Shown piece after piece: positions 16,006-24,725 of a stretch of 64,000 bases of DNA (positions within the stretch are counted from its first letter, which is position 1; each line of letters opens with the position of its first letter). The notes under the pieces were generated by a model. It was not told where the DNA came from, did not search any database, and worked only from the letters and a program-made list of their open reading frames with translations. The position numbers and the translations under genes are program-made. Source of the DNA: RGIG990 sp045589455 (GTDB taxonomy: Bacteria; Verrucomicrobiota; Kiritimatiellia; RFP12; UBA3636); the NCBI GenBank assembly GCA_045589455.1, contig JAZNPC010000035.1:1-64000 (forward strand), read 5' to 3'.

Positions 16006-17250
16006 ATGATAGAGAATGTACTTTCCCACATTCATGATCAAAAAATTAAGCCACTCAAAAAGGCACTGGAATCAGCAATTGTGAAAGCTTCTAAGAAAGA
16101 CTGCTGGTATGATCCATGGGAAAGGCGTGGGAATCAGGCGGATTGGGGCATTTTATCTGAAAAATTTGAGGCATTTATTAAAGAGGCGGAGGTAAAAGAT
16201 ATTCTACCGATGGTAGAGTTTCTTCTAGAAAAGGCAAAACGCCAAATTCAACATTCAGATGATGAAGGTGATTGCGAAGGGCAAGCACGCTATTGGGCAC
16301 AAAGACTAATAAAGGCCGCAACCAAGAAGAATTCCGATCATATTACCTTGATTGATTGGGCGATAAAGGTTATTACTAAGGACAAATACTTTCTGACCGA
16401 TGCGAAAACAATAGTTTTAGACAAAAATAAATTCCCGTCCCAAGAAACCTGGAATGAAATAGCCAACCATTATAAGGGTTTAAATCGGAGAATACATCTT
16501 TTGGCGTTGCAAAAAGCTGGAAGGGAGAATGAAAGGGAAAAAATACTTAAAAAAAGTGCTAAACAAAAAAAGGACTATGCCTATCTAGTAGAAGACGCAT
16601 TATCGCGTGGAGATTGTGAAGAAGCACTTAATATTTGCGAACGAGGAATAGCACAATTAAAAGGTGCAGAATTAAAAATTGAAGAGTTGAATATTCTGGC
16701 TGCTCGTATTGAAGCATCGCACGGTCAATATAATCGCGACCTTAATCTGCGAAAAAAGTTTTTGATGGAACACCCATCACTTGAGAACTATACGTCCCTA
16801 TTGGAACTCGCTACAGTGCAGAACATTAGCGAGCAGATTCGCATTGAGGCATTAGAAAAACTTGAGGTAGCTCAAGAATGGTATATTCTAATGGACATTG
16901 CATTGCAGGAGTACAGATTATTGGATGCCGTCAAATATTATTGGCATATTCACAAAGAATCATCTAGTGTTTATTATGGAAGCAATCCATTTAAACAGGA
17001 TTTCGATCTTGCGGAGAGATTATCTAGAATTTATCCGATAGAGGCGGCGAAGATTCTACGTCGTGTCGTATATGAAAGTCTTACGGCATATCAGCCGATG
17101 TACGAGTATGTTGAGCAGGCATTAACATCACTTAAGTCTGAATTTCTTGTGTCGGGAAAATTTGAAGAATGGAAAGAGTTAGTGCAAACATTACGAGCTG
17201 ACCACCCACGAAAAAGAAACCTTAAGGAAATTCTCGATCGGTTGTCGTAA
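16006..17250 (+). CDS. Helical-repeat (TPR-like) protein of unknown function
   Basis: A 414-residue soluble protein with GGAG about 9 bases before the ATG. The N-terminal part (CWYDPWERRGNQADWG, then EFLLEKAKRQIQHSDDEGDC) recalls, from memory only, the helical region that follows SWIM zinc fingers in some bacterial proteins; the zinc finger itself is absent. The middle and C-terminal parts are antiparallel helices typical of TPR/HEAT-like solenoids (YLVEDALSRGDCEEALNICE). No catalytic motif is seen. It follows the S23 fragment and closes the accessory island; a regulatory or scaffold role is possible. Confidence 0.5.
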   Translation: MIENVLSHIHDQKIKPLKKALESAIVKASKKDCWYDPWERRGNQADWGILSEKFEAFIKEAEVKDILPMVEFLLEKAKRQIQHSDDEGDCEGQARYWAQRLIKAATKKNSDHITLIDWAIKVITKDKYFLTDAKTIVLDKNKFPSQETWNEIANHYKGLNRRIHLLALQKAGRENEREKILKKSAKQKKDYAYLVEDALSRGDCEEALNICERGIAQLKGAELKIEELNILAARIEASHGQYNRDLNLRKKFLMEHPSLENYTSLLELATVQNISEQIRIEALEKLEVAQEWYILMDIALQEYRLLDAVKYYWHIHKESSSVYYGSNPFKQDFDLAERLSRIYPIEAAKILRRVVYESLTAYQPMYEYVEQALTSLKSEFLVSGKFEEWKELVQTLRADHPRKRNLKEILDRLS

Positions 17251-17352
17251 TAACAGCTTATGGGCGGGTGGAACTTTTCCTTACTGCCCGTATGCTCATA
17301 GTTCAATAGCTAGTGCGTTCCATAGTTATCACGTACGGCATACCGCGTGTGA

Positions 17353-17472
17353 TTTTCCAATTATTCACTCTTCATTCTTCACTCTTCATTCTTCATTATT
17401 CACTCTTCACTCTTCACTCTTCATTCTTCACTCTTCATTCTTCATTCTTCATTATTCATTATTCATTCTTCA
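17353..17472 (+). repeat. TTCACTCTTCATTCTTCATT microsatellite
   Basis: About 120 bases of TTCAYTCTTCAYT and ATTATTCATT units with no insertions of other sequence. It lies 60 bases before the larA-like start. Short open frames through it read as repetitive LFTLHSSF and are not credible. Just before it, 17328-17351 is an imperfect hairpin (CACGTACGG / CCGCGTGTG) followed by GATTTTCC, which resembles pieces of the palindromic arrays. Confidence 0.75.
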
Positions 17473-17531
17473 TCGCCTTGAATGTAAAGCAAATAATTGA
17501 TAAAATTATGGCATTGAAAGGATAAATGGCT

Positions 17532-18806
17532 ATGGCACAAATTAAAATACCTTATGGCAGAACAGGAATTGCCACAAATATATCAGGAGATAGGCTTTTA
17601 GGAATTTACGAGGCTGGGCTACCTGCTGAGGCAGCAGACCCAATTGCAGAAGTCGAGAATGCATTAGACAATCCTATTGGTTCAAAAAAACTTGAAGAGC
17701 TTGCTGCCGGCAAACAGAACGCTGTGATTATTGCTAGCGATCACACTAGACCAGTACCTAGCAAAATTCTTATGCCAGCACTACTTAAGAGGCTTCGTGC
17801 TGGTTCTCCTAATATTGATATTACAATCCTGATTGCAACAGGCTGCCATAGAGAGACATCGCGTGCAGAGCTTGTAGAAAAATTTGGTGAGCAAATTGTT
17901 GACAATGAGAAAATTGTTGTGCACGATTCTTCTGATAAAGCTAGCCTTGTTTATGTAGGGACTCTTCCTTCTGGTGGTGAACTAGTATTAAATAAAATGG
18001 TAATGGAAGCAGAGCTTCTTATTTCAGAAGGGTTTATTGAGCCACATTTCTTCGCTGGCTTCTCAGGCGGAAGAAAGAGTGTTCTTCCTGGTGTTGCTGC
18101 AAGAGAAACTGTTTTAGCAAATCACTGCTCAGAATTTATCCAAAGTCCATTTGCTCGCACTGGAAATTTAGAAAATAATCCAATTCATAAAGATATGGTT
18201 TTTGCAGCAGGCAAAGCAAACCTAGTTTTTATCCTTAATGTAGTTATAAATGGAGAAAAGCATATTGTAAAAGCCTTTGCTGGACACCGAGAAAAAGCAC
18301 ATGAAGCAGGCTGTGCATTTTTGAAAAATGCTTGCAAGGTATCAGTTCCTGCCGCAGATATTGTTATAACAAGTAATGGTGGCTATCCATTAGATCAGAA
18401 TATCTATCAAAGTGTAAAAGGTATGACTGCTGGCGAGGCAGTTTGCCGAGAAGGTGGCATAATTATTCTTGCTGCAAGCTGCTCTGATGGACATGGAGGA
18501 AATGCTTTCTATAAAGTACTTTCCGAATGCGAATCTGCTCAAGCATTGCTAGATTCTATTGCAAATATTCCACGCGATAAAACAACTCCAGACCAATGGC
18601 AGTACCAAATTCTTGCAAGAATTTTAGCAAAATATAAGGTAATTATTGTTACTAATGATTGCGATCACGAGATGATTCGTCAAATGAAGATGATGGCAGC
18701 AAATTCTATTGATGAGGCTCTTGCTATGGCTAAAGAATTTGTTGGAGATAATGCAACAATTGCAGTAATCCCTGATGGTGTTTCTGTTATTGTTGAAAAA
18801 CAATAA
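17532..18806 (+). CDS. larA: LarA-like nickel-pincer lactate racemase family protein
   Basis: A protein of about 424 residues. I favour ATG 17532 (nine bases after GAAAGGA) over ATG 17526, which is too close to it. LarA signatures are clear: SDHTRPVPSKILMPALL in the N-terminal domain, ATGCHRETSRAE, then GFIEPHFFAGFSGGRKSVLP and GVAARETVLANHC. The family interconverts D/L-lactate or other 2-hydroxyacids using a Ni-pincer nucleotide cofactor made by LarB, LarC and LarE; none of those is visible in this window, so the true substrate and cofactor supply are open. The gene is followed by unrelated genes on the same strand. Confidence 0.85.
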   Translation: MAQIKIPYGRTGIATNISGDRLLGIYEAGLPAEAADPIAEVENALDNPIGSKKLEELAAGKQNAVIIASDHTRPVPSKILMPALLKRLRAGSPNIDITILIATGCHRETSRAELVEKFGEQIVDNEKIVVHDSSDKASLVYVGTLPSGGELVLNKMVMEAELLISEGFIEPHFFAGFSGGRKSVLPGVAARETVLANHCSEFIQSPFARTGNLENNPIHKDMVFAAGKANLVFILNVVINGEKHIVKAFAGHREKAHEAGCAFLKNACKVSVPAADIVITSNGGYPLDQNIYQSVKGMTAGEAVCREGGIIILAASCSDGHGGNAFYKVLSECESAQALLDSIANIPRDKTTPDQWQYQILARILAKYKVIIVTNDCDHEMIRQMKMMAANSIDEALAMAKEFVGDNATIAVIPDGVSVIVEKQ

Positions 18807-18835
18807 TAAATTACCTGCCTCTAACCTGATTTAAT

Positions 18836-19411
18836 ATGACATTGATTAATAAAGAAAGCAAGTTTAAGCGTATATTCTCTTTAATTATATTCATTGCTAT
18901 TTTAATCGCAAGCCGTGAAGAAATTGTGGATATAATTAAATCATGCTTAAACGAAGAGGATAACAATGGAATCATTGCCTCAGAAAATTATAATGAGGTT
19001 GATTTTCAAGCAGAAGAATCCTTAGCGAAGGATGAGCCTCAAATCAATGAAGCGTCTGAGCATCCAGCTGCTTCAAAGATTGTAACCTCTCCTAATTCAA
19101 AAAAAGAGCTAATCCTCAAGCACGGAAGATGGACCAAAGGCGAAGGAACCATTATAAAGGTTTTACCAGACGACACCAATCCACCCTGCCACCAAAGATT
19201 GTTGTTAAAAATTTCTGACGATAGAACACTTTTAATCACACACAATGTAGATTTAGCTCCGCGTGTAGAAAATCCTCAGAAAGGTGATTTCATTATTTTT
19301 TACGGGGAATTTATAGACAATGAAAAAGGTGGCTTAATCCATTGGACACATCACGATCCAAATGGAGGGCGTGGAGGATATCTTATTCATAATTCAATCC
19401 GTTATGAATAA
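18836..19411 (+). CDS. Membrane-anchored DUF3465 protein
   Basis: A 191-residue protein. Residues about 12-28 form one membrane helix near the N-terminus (FSLIIFIAILIAS), followed by an acidic linker. From about residue 85 to the end is a DUF3465 domain: GEGTIIKVLPDDTNPPCHQR, LLITHNVDLAPRV, GDFIIFYGEFIDNEKGG, then IHWTHHDPNG. This is a small OB-like beta-barrel of unknown function in which the His-rich WTHHDP segment is the most conserved part. It lies 29 bases after larA and may be cotranscribed. Confidence 0.8.
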   Translation: MTLINKESKFKRIFSLIIFIAILIASREEIVDIIKSCLNEEDNNGIIASENYNEVDFQAEESLAKDEPQINEASEHPAASKIVTSPNSKKELILKHGRWTKGEGTIIKVLPDDTNPPCHQRLLLKISDDRTLLITHNVDLAPRVENPQKGDFIIFYGEFIDNEKGGLIHWTHHDPNGGRGGYLIHNSIRYE

Positions 19412-19487
19412 CCAACATCCAAGCTAAAATCAATTTTAATAGAAACCATTCTCATTATCCACATTTTTAAAAACACAACACAAATCT

Positions 19488-20237
19488 ATGAATATATTCA
19501 AAAATATAAAAGGAAAACTAAAAGACAACATAATGGAAGCAGCAGTTCTAATTCGTTGTATTCCATCTCTTGTGGTTACACTTTTTGTGGTTAGTGTTAT
19601 TTGTATGAATTTACTTGCAAACAAGACAATTTTTCAAAATGAGTGGATTGCAATTGATGGAGGCTTTCTTATTTCATGGTTATCCTTTCTATGCATGGAT
19701 GCAATAACCGTGTATTTTGGTCCACGTGCATCAAATAAGATTGCCATTTTAGCTACAACTGTTAATCTTCTTACATGTATTATTTTCTTTATAGCCAGCA
19801 TAATTCCTTCTAATGCTGGGGTAGACTATACTGAATTAGATAATATATTAGGAGGTACATGGTTTATTCTTTTGGGTAGTACAATTGCCTTTTTATCATC
19901 TGCATTTATAAATAACTTTATTAATTGGTCAATTGGCAAAGCCTTGAAAGGCAATTCTAATAAAAAACTTGTTTTTTCATTACAATGTCATTGCTCAACA
20001 TTCATCGCACAATTTTTTGACAATTTAATTTTTTCATTAATCGTTTTTGTTGGTTTTGCTCCAATCTTTTGGGATGGTTTTCATTGGACTGTGCTTCAAT
20101 GCATTACTTGTGCATTAACGGGAGCAGTATTAGAGGTTGTGCTCCAAGCAATATTTTCACCAATCAGCTATAAAATTTTATCACATTGGGAAAAGCATTC
20201 TGTTGGAAAAGAATACTTGAACAAATATGGAAAATAA
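19488..20237 (+). CDS. yhhQ: VUT/YhhQ family transporter (putative queuosine precursor transporter)
   Basis: A 249-residue integral membrane protein with six predicted helices (about 22-45, 55-75, 82-105, 120-145, 160-190, 200-225). Family features are WLSFLCMDAITVYFGPRASN after helix 2, the SSAFINNFINWSIGKAL segment, and FDNLIFSLIVFVGF. In E. coli YhhQ imports preQ0/preQ1 for queuosine synthesis. The assignment to that substrate is by family only; no que genes are nearby. The next gene begins inside its last codons if the upstream start is used, so the two are likely coupled. Confidence 0.7.
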   Translation: MNIFKNIKGKLKDNIMEAAVLIRCIPSLVVTLFVVSVICMNLLANKTIFQNEWIAIDGGFLISWLSFLCMDAITVYFGPRASNKIAILATTVNLLTCIIFFIASIIPSNAGVDYTELDNILGGTWFILLGSTIAFLSSAFINNFINWSIGKALKGNSNKKLVFSLQCHCSTFIAQFFDNLIFSLIVFVGFAPIFWDGFHWTVLQCITCALTGAVLEVVLQAIFSPISYKILSHWEKHSVGKEYLNKYGK

Positions 20238-20247
20238 GGCATTTACT

Positions 20248-20907
20248 ATGAATATTTTAATTACTGGCACAAGTCAAGGCATAGGCAAAGCGATTGCTGA
20301 ATTATTTATCAATGAGGGACACAATGTCGTTGGAATTGACAGACTCCCCTCTTCTATCAACAGTAATTCTTATTCTCATTATCAATTAGATATTCGCGAC
20401 AAAGATAAGCTCCCAGAGCTTGTTGACATCAACATTTTAATCAACAATGCTGGCACACAGAATGAGGATGATATTGACACAAACCTAAAGGCATTGATAT
20501 TCATTACAGAAAAGTATGGTATTCAAGATTCAATTCATTCCATCTTAAATATAGGTTCTGCAAGCGCACATACTGGCTCTGAATTTCCTGAATATTGTGC
20601 AAGTAAAGGTGGTATTCTAGCATATACAAAAAATGTGGCAAAGCGTGTTGCGGAGTTTGGAGCAACGTGTAATAGCCTTGATCCAGGAGGTGTATTAACA
20701 CCCCTTAATGCTTGTGTAATGGAAGACAAAGAGCTCTGGAACCAGATTATGGACGAAACGCCATTAAAGCGTTGGGCAACCCCTGAAGAAATCGCTCAAT
20801 GGGCATATTTCCTTACAATGGTAAATCGCTTTTGTACTGGCCAAAACATCCTAGTTGATGGCGGAGAAGCAATCAACCATCGCTTTATTTGGAAGAATGA
20901 AGAATAG
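20248..20907 (+). CDS. Short-chain dehydrogenase/reductase
   Basis: A protein of about 219 residues from ATG 20248 (MNILITG); an in-frame ATG at 20227 lies inside the upstream gene and would add seven residues. The Rossmann motif is TGTSQGIG, NNAG is present at the end of beta-4, and the active-site YCASKGG carries Tyr and Lys. The length (about 220-250) is typical of classical SDRs using NAD(P)H. The substrate cannot be inferred. It ends seven bases from the convergent DAHP synthase gene with no terminator between. Confidence 0.85.
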   Translation: MNILITGTSQGIGKAIAELFINEGHNVVGIDRLPSSINSNSYSHYQLDIRDKDKLPELVDINILINNAGTQNEDDIDTNLKALIFITEKYGIQDSIHSILNIGSASAHTGSEFPEYCASKGGILAYTKNVAKRVAEFGATCNSLDPGGVLTPLNACVMEDKELWNQIMDETPLKRWATPEEIAQWAYFLTMVNRFCTGQNILVDGGEAINHRFIWKNEE

Positions 20908-20913
20908 AACCTA

Positions 20914-21990
20914 CTACTCTGGCCTATATGCCTTAATACGCTGATAGGTTTCTATTATCAACTCTTCGGTTTCTTTCCAACCGATGCATGCATCCGTAAC
21001 CGACACGCCATAACGAAGCTTTGACTTATCTGCCGTAATTGGCTGAGAGCCATATTCAAGGTTACTCTCTAGCATATATCCACAAATCGATGTATTTCCA
21101 TTCTCAATTTGGCCTAGTATGCTATGAACAACAATCTTTTGACGCTCTGGCTTCTTTAAGGAATTACCATGGCTACAATCCACAATTATACGCTTAGGTA
21201 ATTGTGCAGCCTCTAATGCATCCTCACATTCAAGTATAGATACCTCATCATAATTTGGGCGTTTACCACCGCGTAATACAACATGAGCATAACGATTACC
21301 AGAGGTACAAAAAACAGCAGGCAAACCATCATCTGTAACACCTAAAAAGTGATGAGAGCCCAGGGATGCACGCACACCATTTATTGCAGCACCGAGAGAG
21401 CCATCTGTGGCATTTTTAAAACCAACAGGGGTTGATAGTCCACTAGCAATTTCTCGATGGGTTTGCGCTTCTGCAGTTCGAGCACCAATTGCTGTCCAAG
21501 AAATTAAGTCGCCGATATACTGTGGGGTTAAAGTATCGAGAATTTCTGTCGCTGCTGGTAAGCCCAATTCTGCTAAATCCAATAAAAATTTTCTTGCAGT
21601 TAAAATACCCTCTTCCATGCGAAAAGTGTCGTCTAAATATGGATCATTAATTAGACCCTTCCAGCCAAGCACAGAGCGAGGTTTTTCAAAATATACTCGC
21701 ATTACAACAAGTAGCTTATCTGCAACCCTATCAGAAAGATTCTTTAGTCTACGAGCATACTCCATCGCCTCCTCTATATTGTGCAGAGAGCATGGCCCAG
21801 TTATTACAATAAAGCGATTATCTATACAGTCTAAAATTCTCTCAATGGATGCGCGTCCCTCAGCAACACGTTGCTTTGTAATGTCTGTTTGAGGTAATAA
21901 ATCGCGGATTTGAGTTGGTGTCTTCAACAAATGTATATCATTAATGTTGGTATTATCAATACCTGGAAGACGTATATTATTATCTTTCAT
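20914..21990 (-). CDS. aroF: 3-deoxy-7-phosphoheptulonate (DAHP) synthase, AroF/AroG type
   Basis: A 358-residue class I-alpha DAHP synthase, joining PEP and erythrose 4-phosphate as the first step of the shikimate pathway. Landmarks are ITGPCSLHN, MRVYFEKPRSVLGWKGLIND, the ISWTAIGARTAEAQTHREIA region, GFKNATDGS, and IIVDCSHGNS. The length is that of the E. coli AroF/G/H family, including the N-terminal feedback-regulatory extension (residues 1-45). Which aromatic amino acid inhibits it cannot be read from here. It is downstream of the Wzm/Wzt genes on the same strand with a 21-base gap. Confidence 0.93.
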   Translation of the reverse strand: MKDNNIRLPGIDNTNINDIHLLKTPTQIRDLLPQTDITKQRVAEGRASIERILDCIDNRFIVITGPCSLHNIEEAMEYARRLKNLSDRVADKLLVVMRVYFEKPRSVLGWKGLINDPYLDDTFRMEEGILTARKFLLDLAELGLPAATEILDTLTPQYIGDLISWTAIGARTAEAQTHREIASGLSTPVGFKNATDGSLGAAINGVRASLGSHHFLGVTDDGLPAVFCTSGNRYAHVVLRGGKRPNYDEVSILECEDALEAAQLPKRIIVDCSHGNSLKKPERQKIVVHSILGQIENGNTSICGYMLESNLEYGSQPITADKSKLRYGVSVTDACIGWKETEELIIETYQRIKAYRPE

Positions 21991-22011
21991 GGAAATGCTT
22001 ACTAAAATTGA

Positions 22012-23244
22012 TTATTTTTTTATGAAAGTAGGTCTAATATTTAGCACACCAAAATTGACCACACTACCATCTTGACCATTTATCGCAGGCTTGTCATCCA
22101 CGACAACTTCCAAAACCTTACTTCTAGTTAATAGAACACGAATATGTGGATTATTAACATTTAAATCTACATAATAGCTCCCGTTATTTACATATTTTCT
22201 AAATTCAGGGAAACGAGCAACAACTGTAGCAGACCCATTTAATTGTTCCAATATAAACCCAGTATTGTAATCATTTGCCTTTACTACAGTTTCGCCAGAA
22301 GCTGTTTTTATTATATTTTGAATTTCTAGTTTGGGGATTTCGCTATGTGTCGAAATTTCGTTTTCTATTATCAAATCATCATTATCAAAATAATAACGGA
22401 CCATGTCTACCTGTACTGGGTCGATTGGTGCGACAATTGGGAAAACACCCGAGGATGATATTGATGCTCTAAGATATTCATCAACGATTTTTTCAGAAGG
22501 GCCTTGTGCGATGACCTTACCATCCTTCAACCAAACGCATTTATTACACAGCTCACGAACGGCATTCATATTATGCGAGACAAATATAATTGTTCGCCCA
22601 CCTTTTGCAATATCATCCATCTTTGCAAGGCACTTCTTTTGAAATTCGGCATCTCCAACAGCCAGCACCTCATCAATCAAAAGAATTTCTGGTTCAAGAT
22701 GGGCTGCTACCGCAAAGCCAAGTCGGACATACATTCCAGAAGAATATCTTCTTACAGGCGTATCGAGAAAATCTGAAATATTAGAAAACTCAACAATTTC
22801 ATTAAATTTAGCATCAATCTCATGCTTCTGCATACCAAGAACAGCACCAGAAAGATAAATATTCTCTCGCCCAGTTAAATCTGGATGAAAGCCCGTTCCT
22901 ACCTCAAGAAGCGACCCAACGCGTCCATTCAATGTGGCACGGCCCGAGGTTGGCTCTGTAATGCGAGTTAGCACCTTCAGGAGGGTTGATTTTCCTGAAC
23001 CATTAGTGCCTATTAAGCCAATTACATCACCCTTTTCCACGGTAAATGACACATTATCTAATGCCTTAAACAAACCTTTAGCACCCAAGCGACCTTCATC
23101 ACCAATACGAATAAAATCGTCTAATTTTCTTCGGAATAGCTTTTTAAAAAAATAGCGAAACTCTTCACCAAAGGTTTTTCTATCAATTACGCCTAGGCGA
23201 TAATGCTTGCTGATATTTTCTACTGATATTATTGTCTCTGCCAT
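22012..23244 (-). CDS. wzt: Wzt-type polysaccharide ABC exporter ATPase with C-terminal extension
   Basis: A 410-residue ATPase for export of O-antigen or capsular polysaccharide. The Walker A is GTNGSGKST at about residue 80, the signature YSSGMYVRLGF at about 165, Walker B EILLIDEVLAVGDAEF, and the H-loop VSHNM. After about residue 265 there is a 145-residue beta-rich domain (KLEIQNIIKTASGETVV, then a YVDLNVNNPHIR strand pair) in the position of the Wzt C-terminal glycan-recognition domain, which selects chain-terminated O-antigen. It pairs with the permease immediately upstream (21-base gap). Confidence 0.92.
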   Translation of the reverse strand: MAETIISVENISKHYRLGVIDRKTFGEEFRYFFKKLFRRKLDDFIRIGDEGRLGAKGLFKALDNVSFTVEKGDVIGLIGTNGSGKSTLLKVLTRITEPTSGRATLNGRVGSLLEVGTGFHPDLTGRENIYLSGAVLGMQKHEIDAKFNEIVEFSNISDFLDTPVRRYSSGMYVRLGFAVAAHLEPEILLIDEVLAVGDAEFQKKCLAKMDDIAKGGRTIIFVSHNMNAVRELCNKCVWLKDGKVIAQGPSEKIVDEYLRASISSSGVFPIVAPIDPVQVDMVRYYFDNDDLIIENEISTHSEIPKLEIQNIIKTASGETVVKANDYNTGFILEQLNGSATVVARFPEFRKYVNNGSYYVDLNVNNPHIRVLLTRSKVLEVVVDDKPAINGQDGSVVNFGVLNIRPTFIKK

Positions 23245-23265
23245 AGCATTAAATCTACCTTAAAA

Positions 23266-24105
23266 TTAAATAACATCTACAAAATTTCTTTGAACTTTAT
23301 TGAACATTGCCAGTCCCGTAAAGAAAAACAACAATGAAGAGATACATCCGATTATTATTCCTGTACTATCAAGAGAGGTATGTCCAGTAAACATAAAACG
23401 ATTTGCTTCAACTGCTATTGATACAGGGTTAATCCAAATAATTGCACGATAGAGTGGATTAACAACAACATTAGCAGGATAAATAATTGGTGTAACATAC
23501 ATCCACACTTGTACGATAAAAGGAAGCATAAACCGGAAGTCACGATATTTGGTGGTAATAGCAGCAATCCACAAGCCGATTCCAAGCCCGACAATTGCTG
23601 TATAAAGCACAACTATTGGGAATACAAGTAGCCACCAGGACGGACCAAATTGAGTGCTTCCTGTCTGTGTAAAATAATAATAGAAATAGAAAGCAAGAAA
23701 CATTAACAAATTCAATCCAAGGTAAACCAAATTTGAGACCACCCCAGACAACGGAATAATTAACCGGGGGAAATACACCTTTGAGAGCATTGCAGAATTT
23801 GTTGCTAATGAATTGCCAGCTGTATTCATTACACCTTGAGCATAGTTCCAAATTACAATTCCGCTCATATAGAAAACCATATGGGGTAGCCCATCTGTTG
23901 AGATATTAGCTACTCTGCCAAAGATTACCGTAAAAACAATAGTTGTAATTAGAGGTTGGATAAGGAACCATACTGGACCTAAAATCGTCTGCTTATAGAT
24001 AACAGTTAAATCGCGCTTTACGAGAAGCATCAGCAAATCGCGATACTCGATAAGCTCTTTAACATTTATTTTAAAAATATTTTTTGTTGGCTGAATTGTT
24101 ATCAT
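23266..24105 (-). CDS. wzm: Wzm-type polysaccharide ABC exporter permease
   Basis: A 279-residue ABC-2 permease with six membrane helices and the family's amphipathic N-terminal IF helix (YRDLLMLLVKRDLTVIYKQT). LGPVWFLIQPLITTIVFTVIF follows, and the usual MYVTPIIYP motif is present at about 205 (WMYVTPIIYPANVV). With Wzt it flips undecaprenyl-linked polysaccharide across the inner membrane. This supports an ABC-dependent O-antigen or capsule in a Gram-negative envelope, consistent with the heptose genes at 28.4-30 kb. Confidence 0.93.
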   Translation of the reverse strand: MITIQPTKNIFKINVKELIEYRDLLMLLVKRDLTVIYKQTILGPVWFLIQPLITTIVFTVIFGRVANISTDGLPHMVFYMSGIVIWNYAQGVMNTAGNSLATNSAMLSKVYFPRLIIPLSGVVSNLVYLGLNLLMFLAFYFYYYFTQTGSTQFGPSWWLLVFPIVVLYTAIVGLGIGLWIAAITTKYRDFRFMLPFIVQVWMYVTPIIYPANVVVNPLYRAIIWINPVSIAVEANRFMFTGHTSLDSTGIIIGCISSLLFFFTGLAMFNKVQRNFVDVI

Positions 24106-24453
24106 AATTTGAGCCTAACATTTAATTTATAATGGGTTTAAAATCACTCCTTAAAGGATAGCAAAACGGCTTTAGAAATGCAAGTGCGCGATAACTTTCT
24201 ATGTATACTATGGGTGTAAATAGGTTTTGTGCTTTGTGTGCATCTGAATTATTCATCCAATCCATCCGAACTCAACAATCAAGATTGTGATACACGTGAT
24301 GGCTAGGGCGATGGCTAGGGCGACGTCTAATCCTACGCTGGCTCCCGCCTAAAGGGAGCTGGGGAGGATGGGAAGGCTGGTCTGATGGGTGGTGTGGGAC
24401 GGGACGGGAGGATAAACTAGATACGCACTTGTGCTCTTCAAAACAAATGCCAC
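24106..24453. other. Gene-free stretch with low-complexity and dispersed-repeat sequence
   Basis: No open frame of note. 24297-24322 is a short GATGGCTAGGGC tandem. CTAATCCTACGCTGG followed by CTCCCGCCTAAAG (24327-24354) is an inverted copy of sequence at 62455-62490. GATGGGAAGG and GGGACGGGACGGGAGG form a G-rich run at 24376-24412, unlike the AT-rich surroundings. Confidence 0.5.
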
Positions 24454-24483
24454 TTGACGTAATTTTAATTGTTGTGGTAAAAT
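24454..24483 (+). promoter_or_regulatory. Probable promoter for the large lipoprotein
   Basis: TTGACG (24454-24459), an 18-base spacer and TAAAAT (24478-24483). The implied leader is long (about 235 bases) and AT-rich, with no other convincing feature. Confidence 0.55.
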
Positions 24484-24725
24484 AGTTAATATATTTTTGT
24501 AAAGGTTATTTCCTTATAAATAAAGTTAAAAACTTTAAATGAAATTCTATTAATCATCATGCTTTTTCTTTGTGGATGAATACACATAAAGGATGGGACA
24601 TTCTCTATAATTTAACATTCCTTCACTTATCGAATAAATCGTGTGGTTAAGAGTTTTACAACCAAATGATTATTTTTGACAATAATAATAAACAAAAGGA
24701 AAAATAATAAACGAAAGGAAACACA

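Noticed and set aside
17313..17525. A small plus-strand frame upstream of larA.
   Set aside because: It reads through the TTCATT microsatellite (LFTLHSSFFTLHSS) and has repeat composition only.
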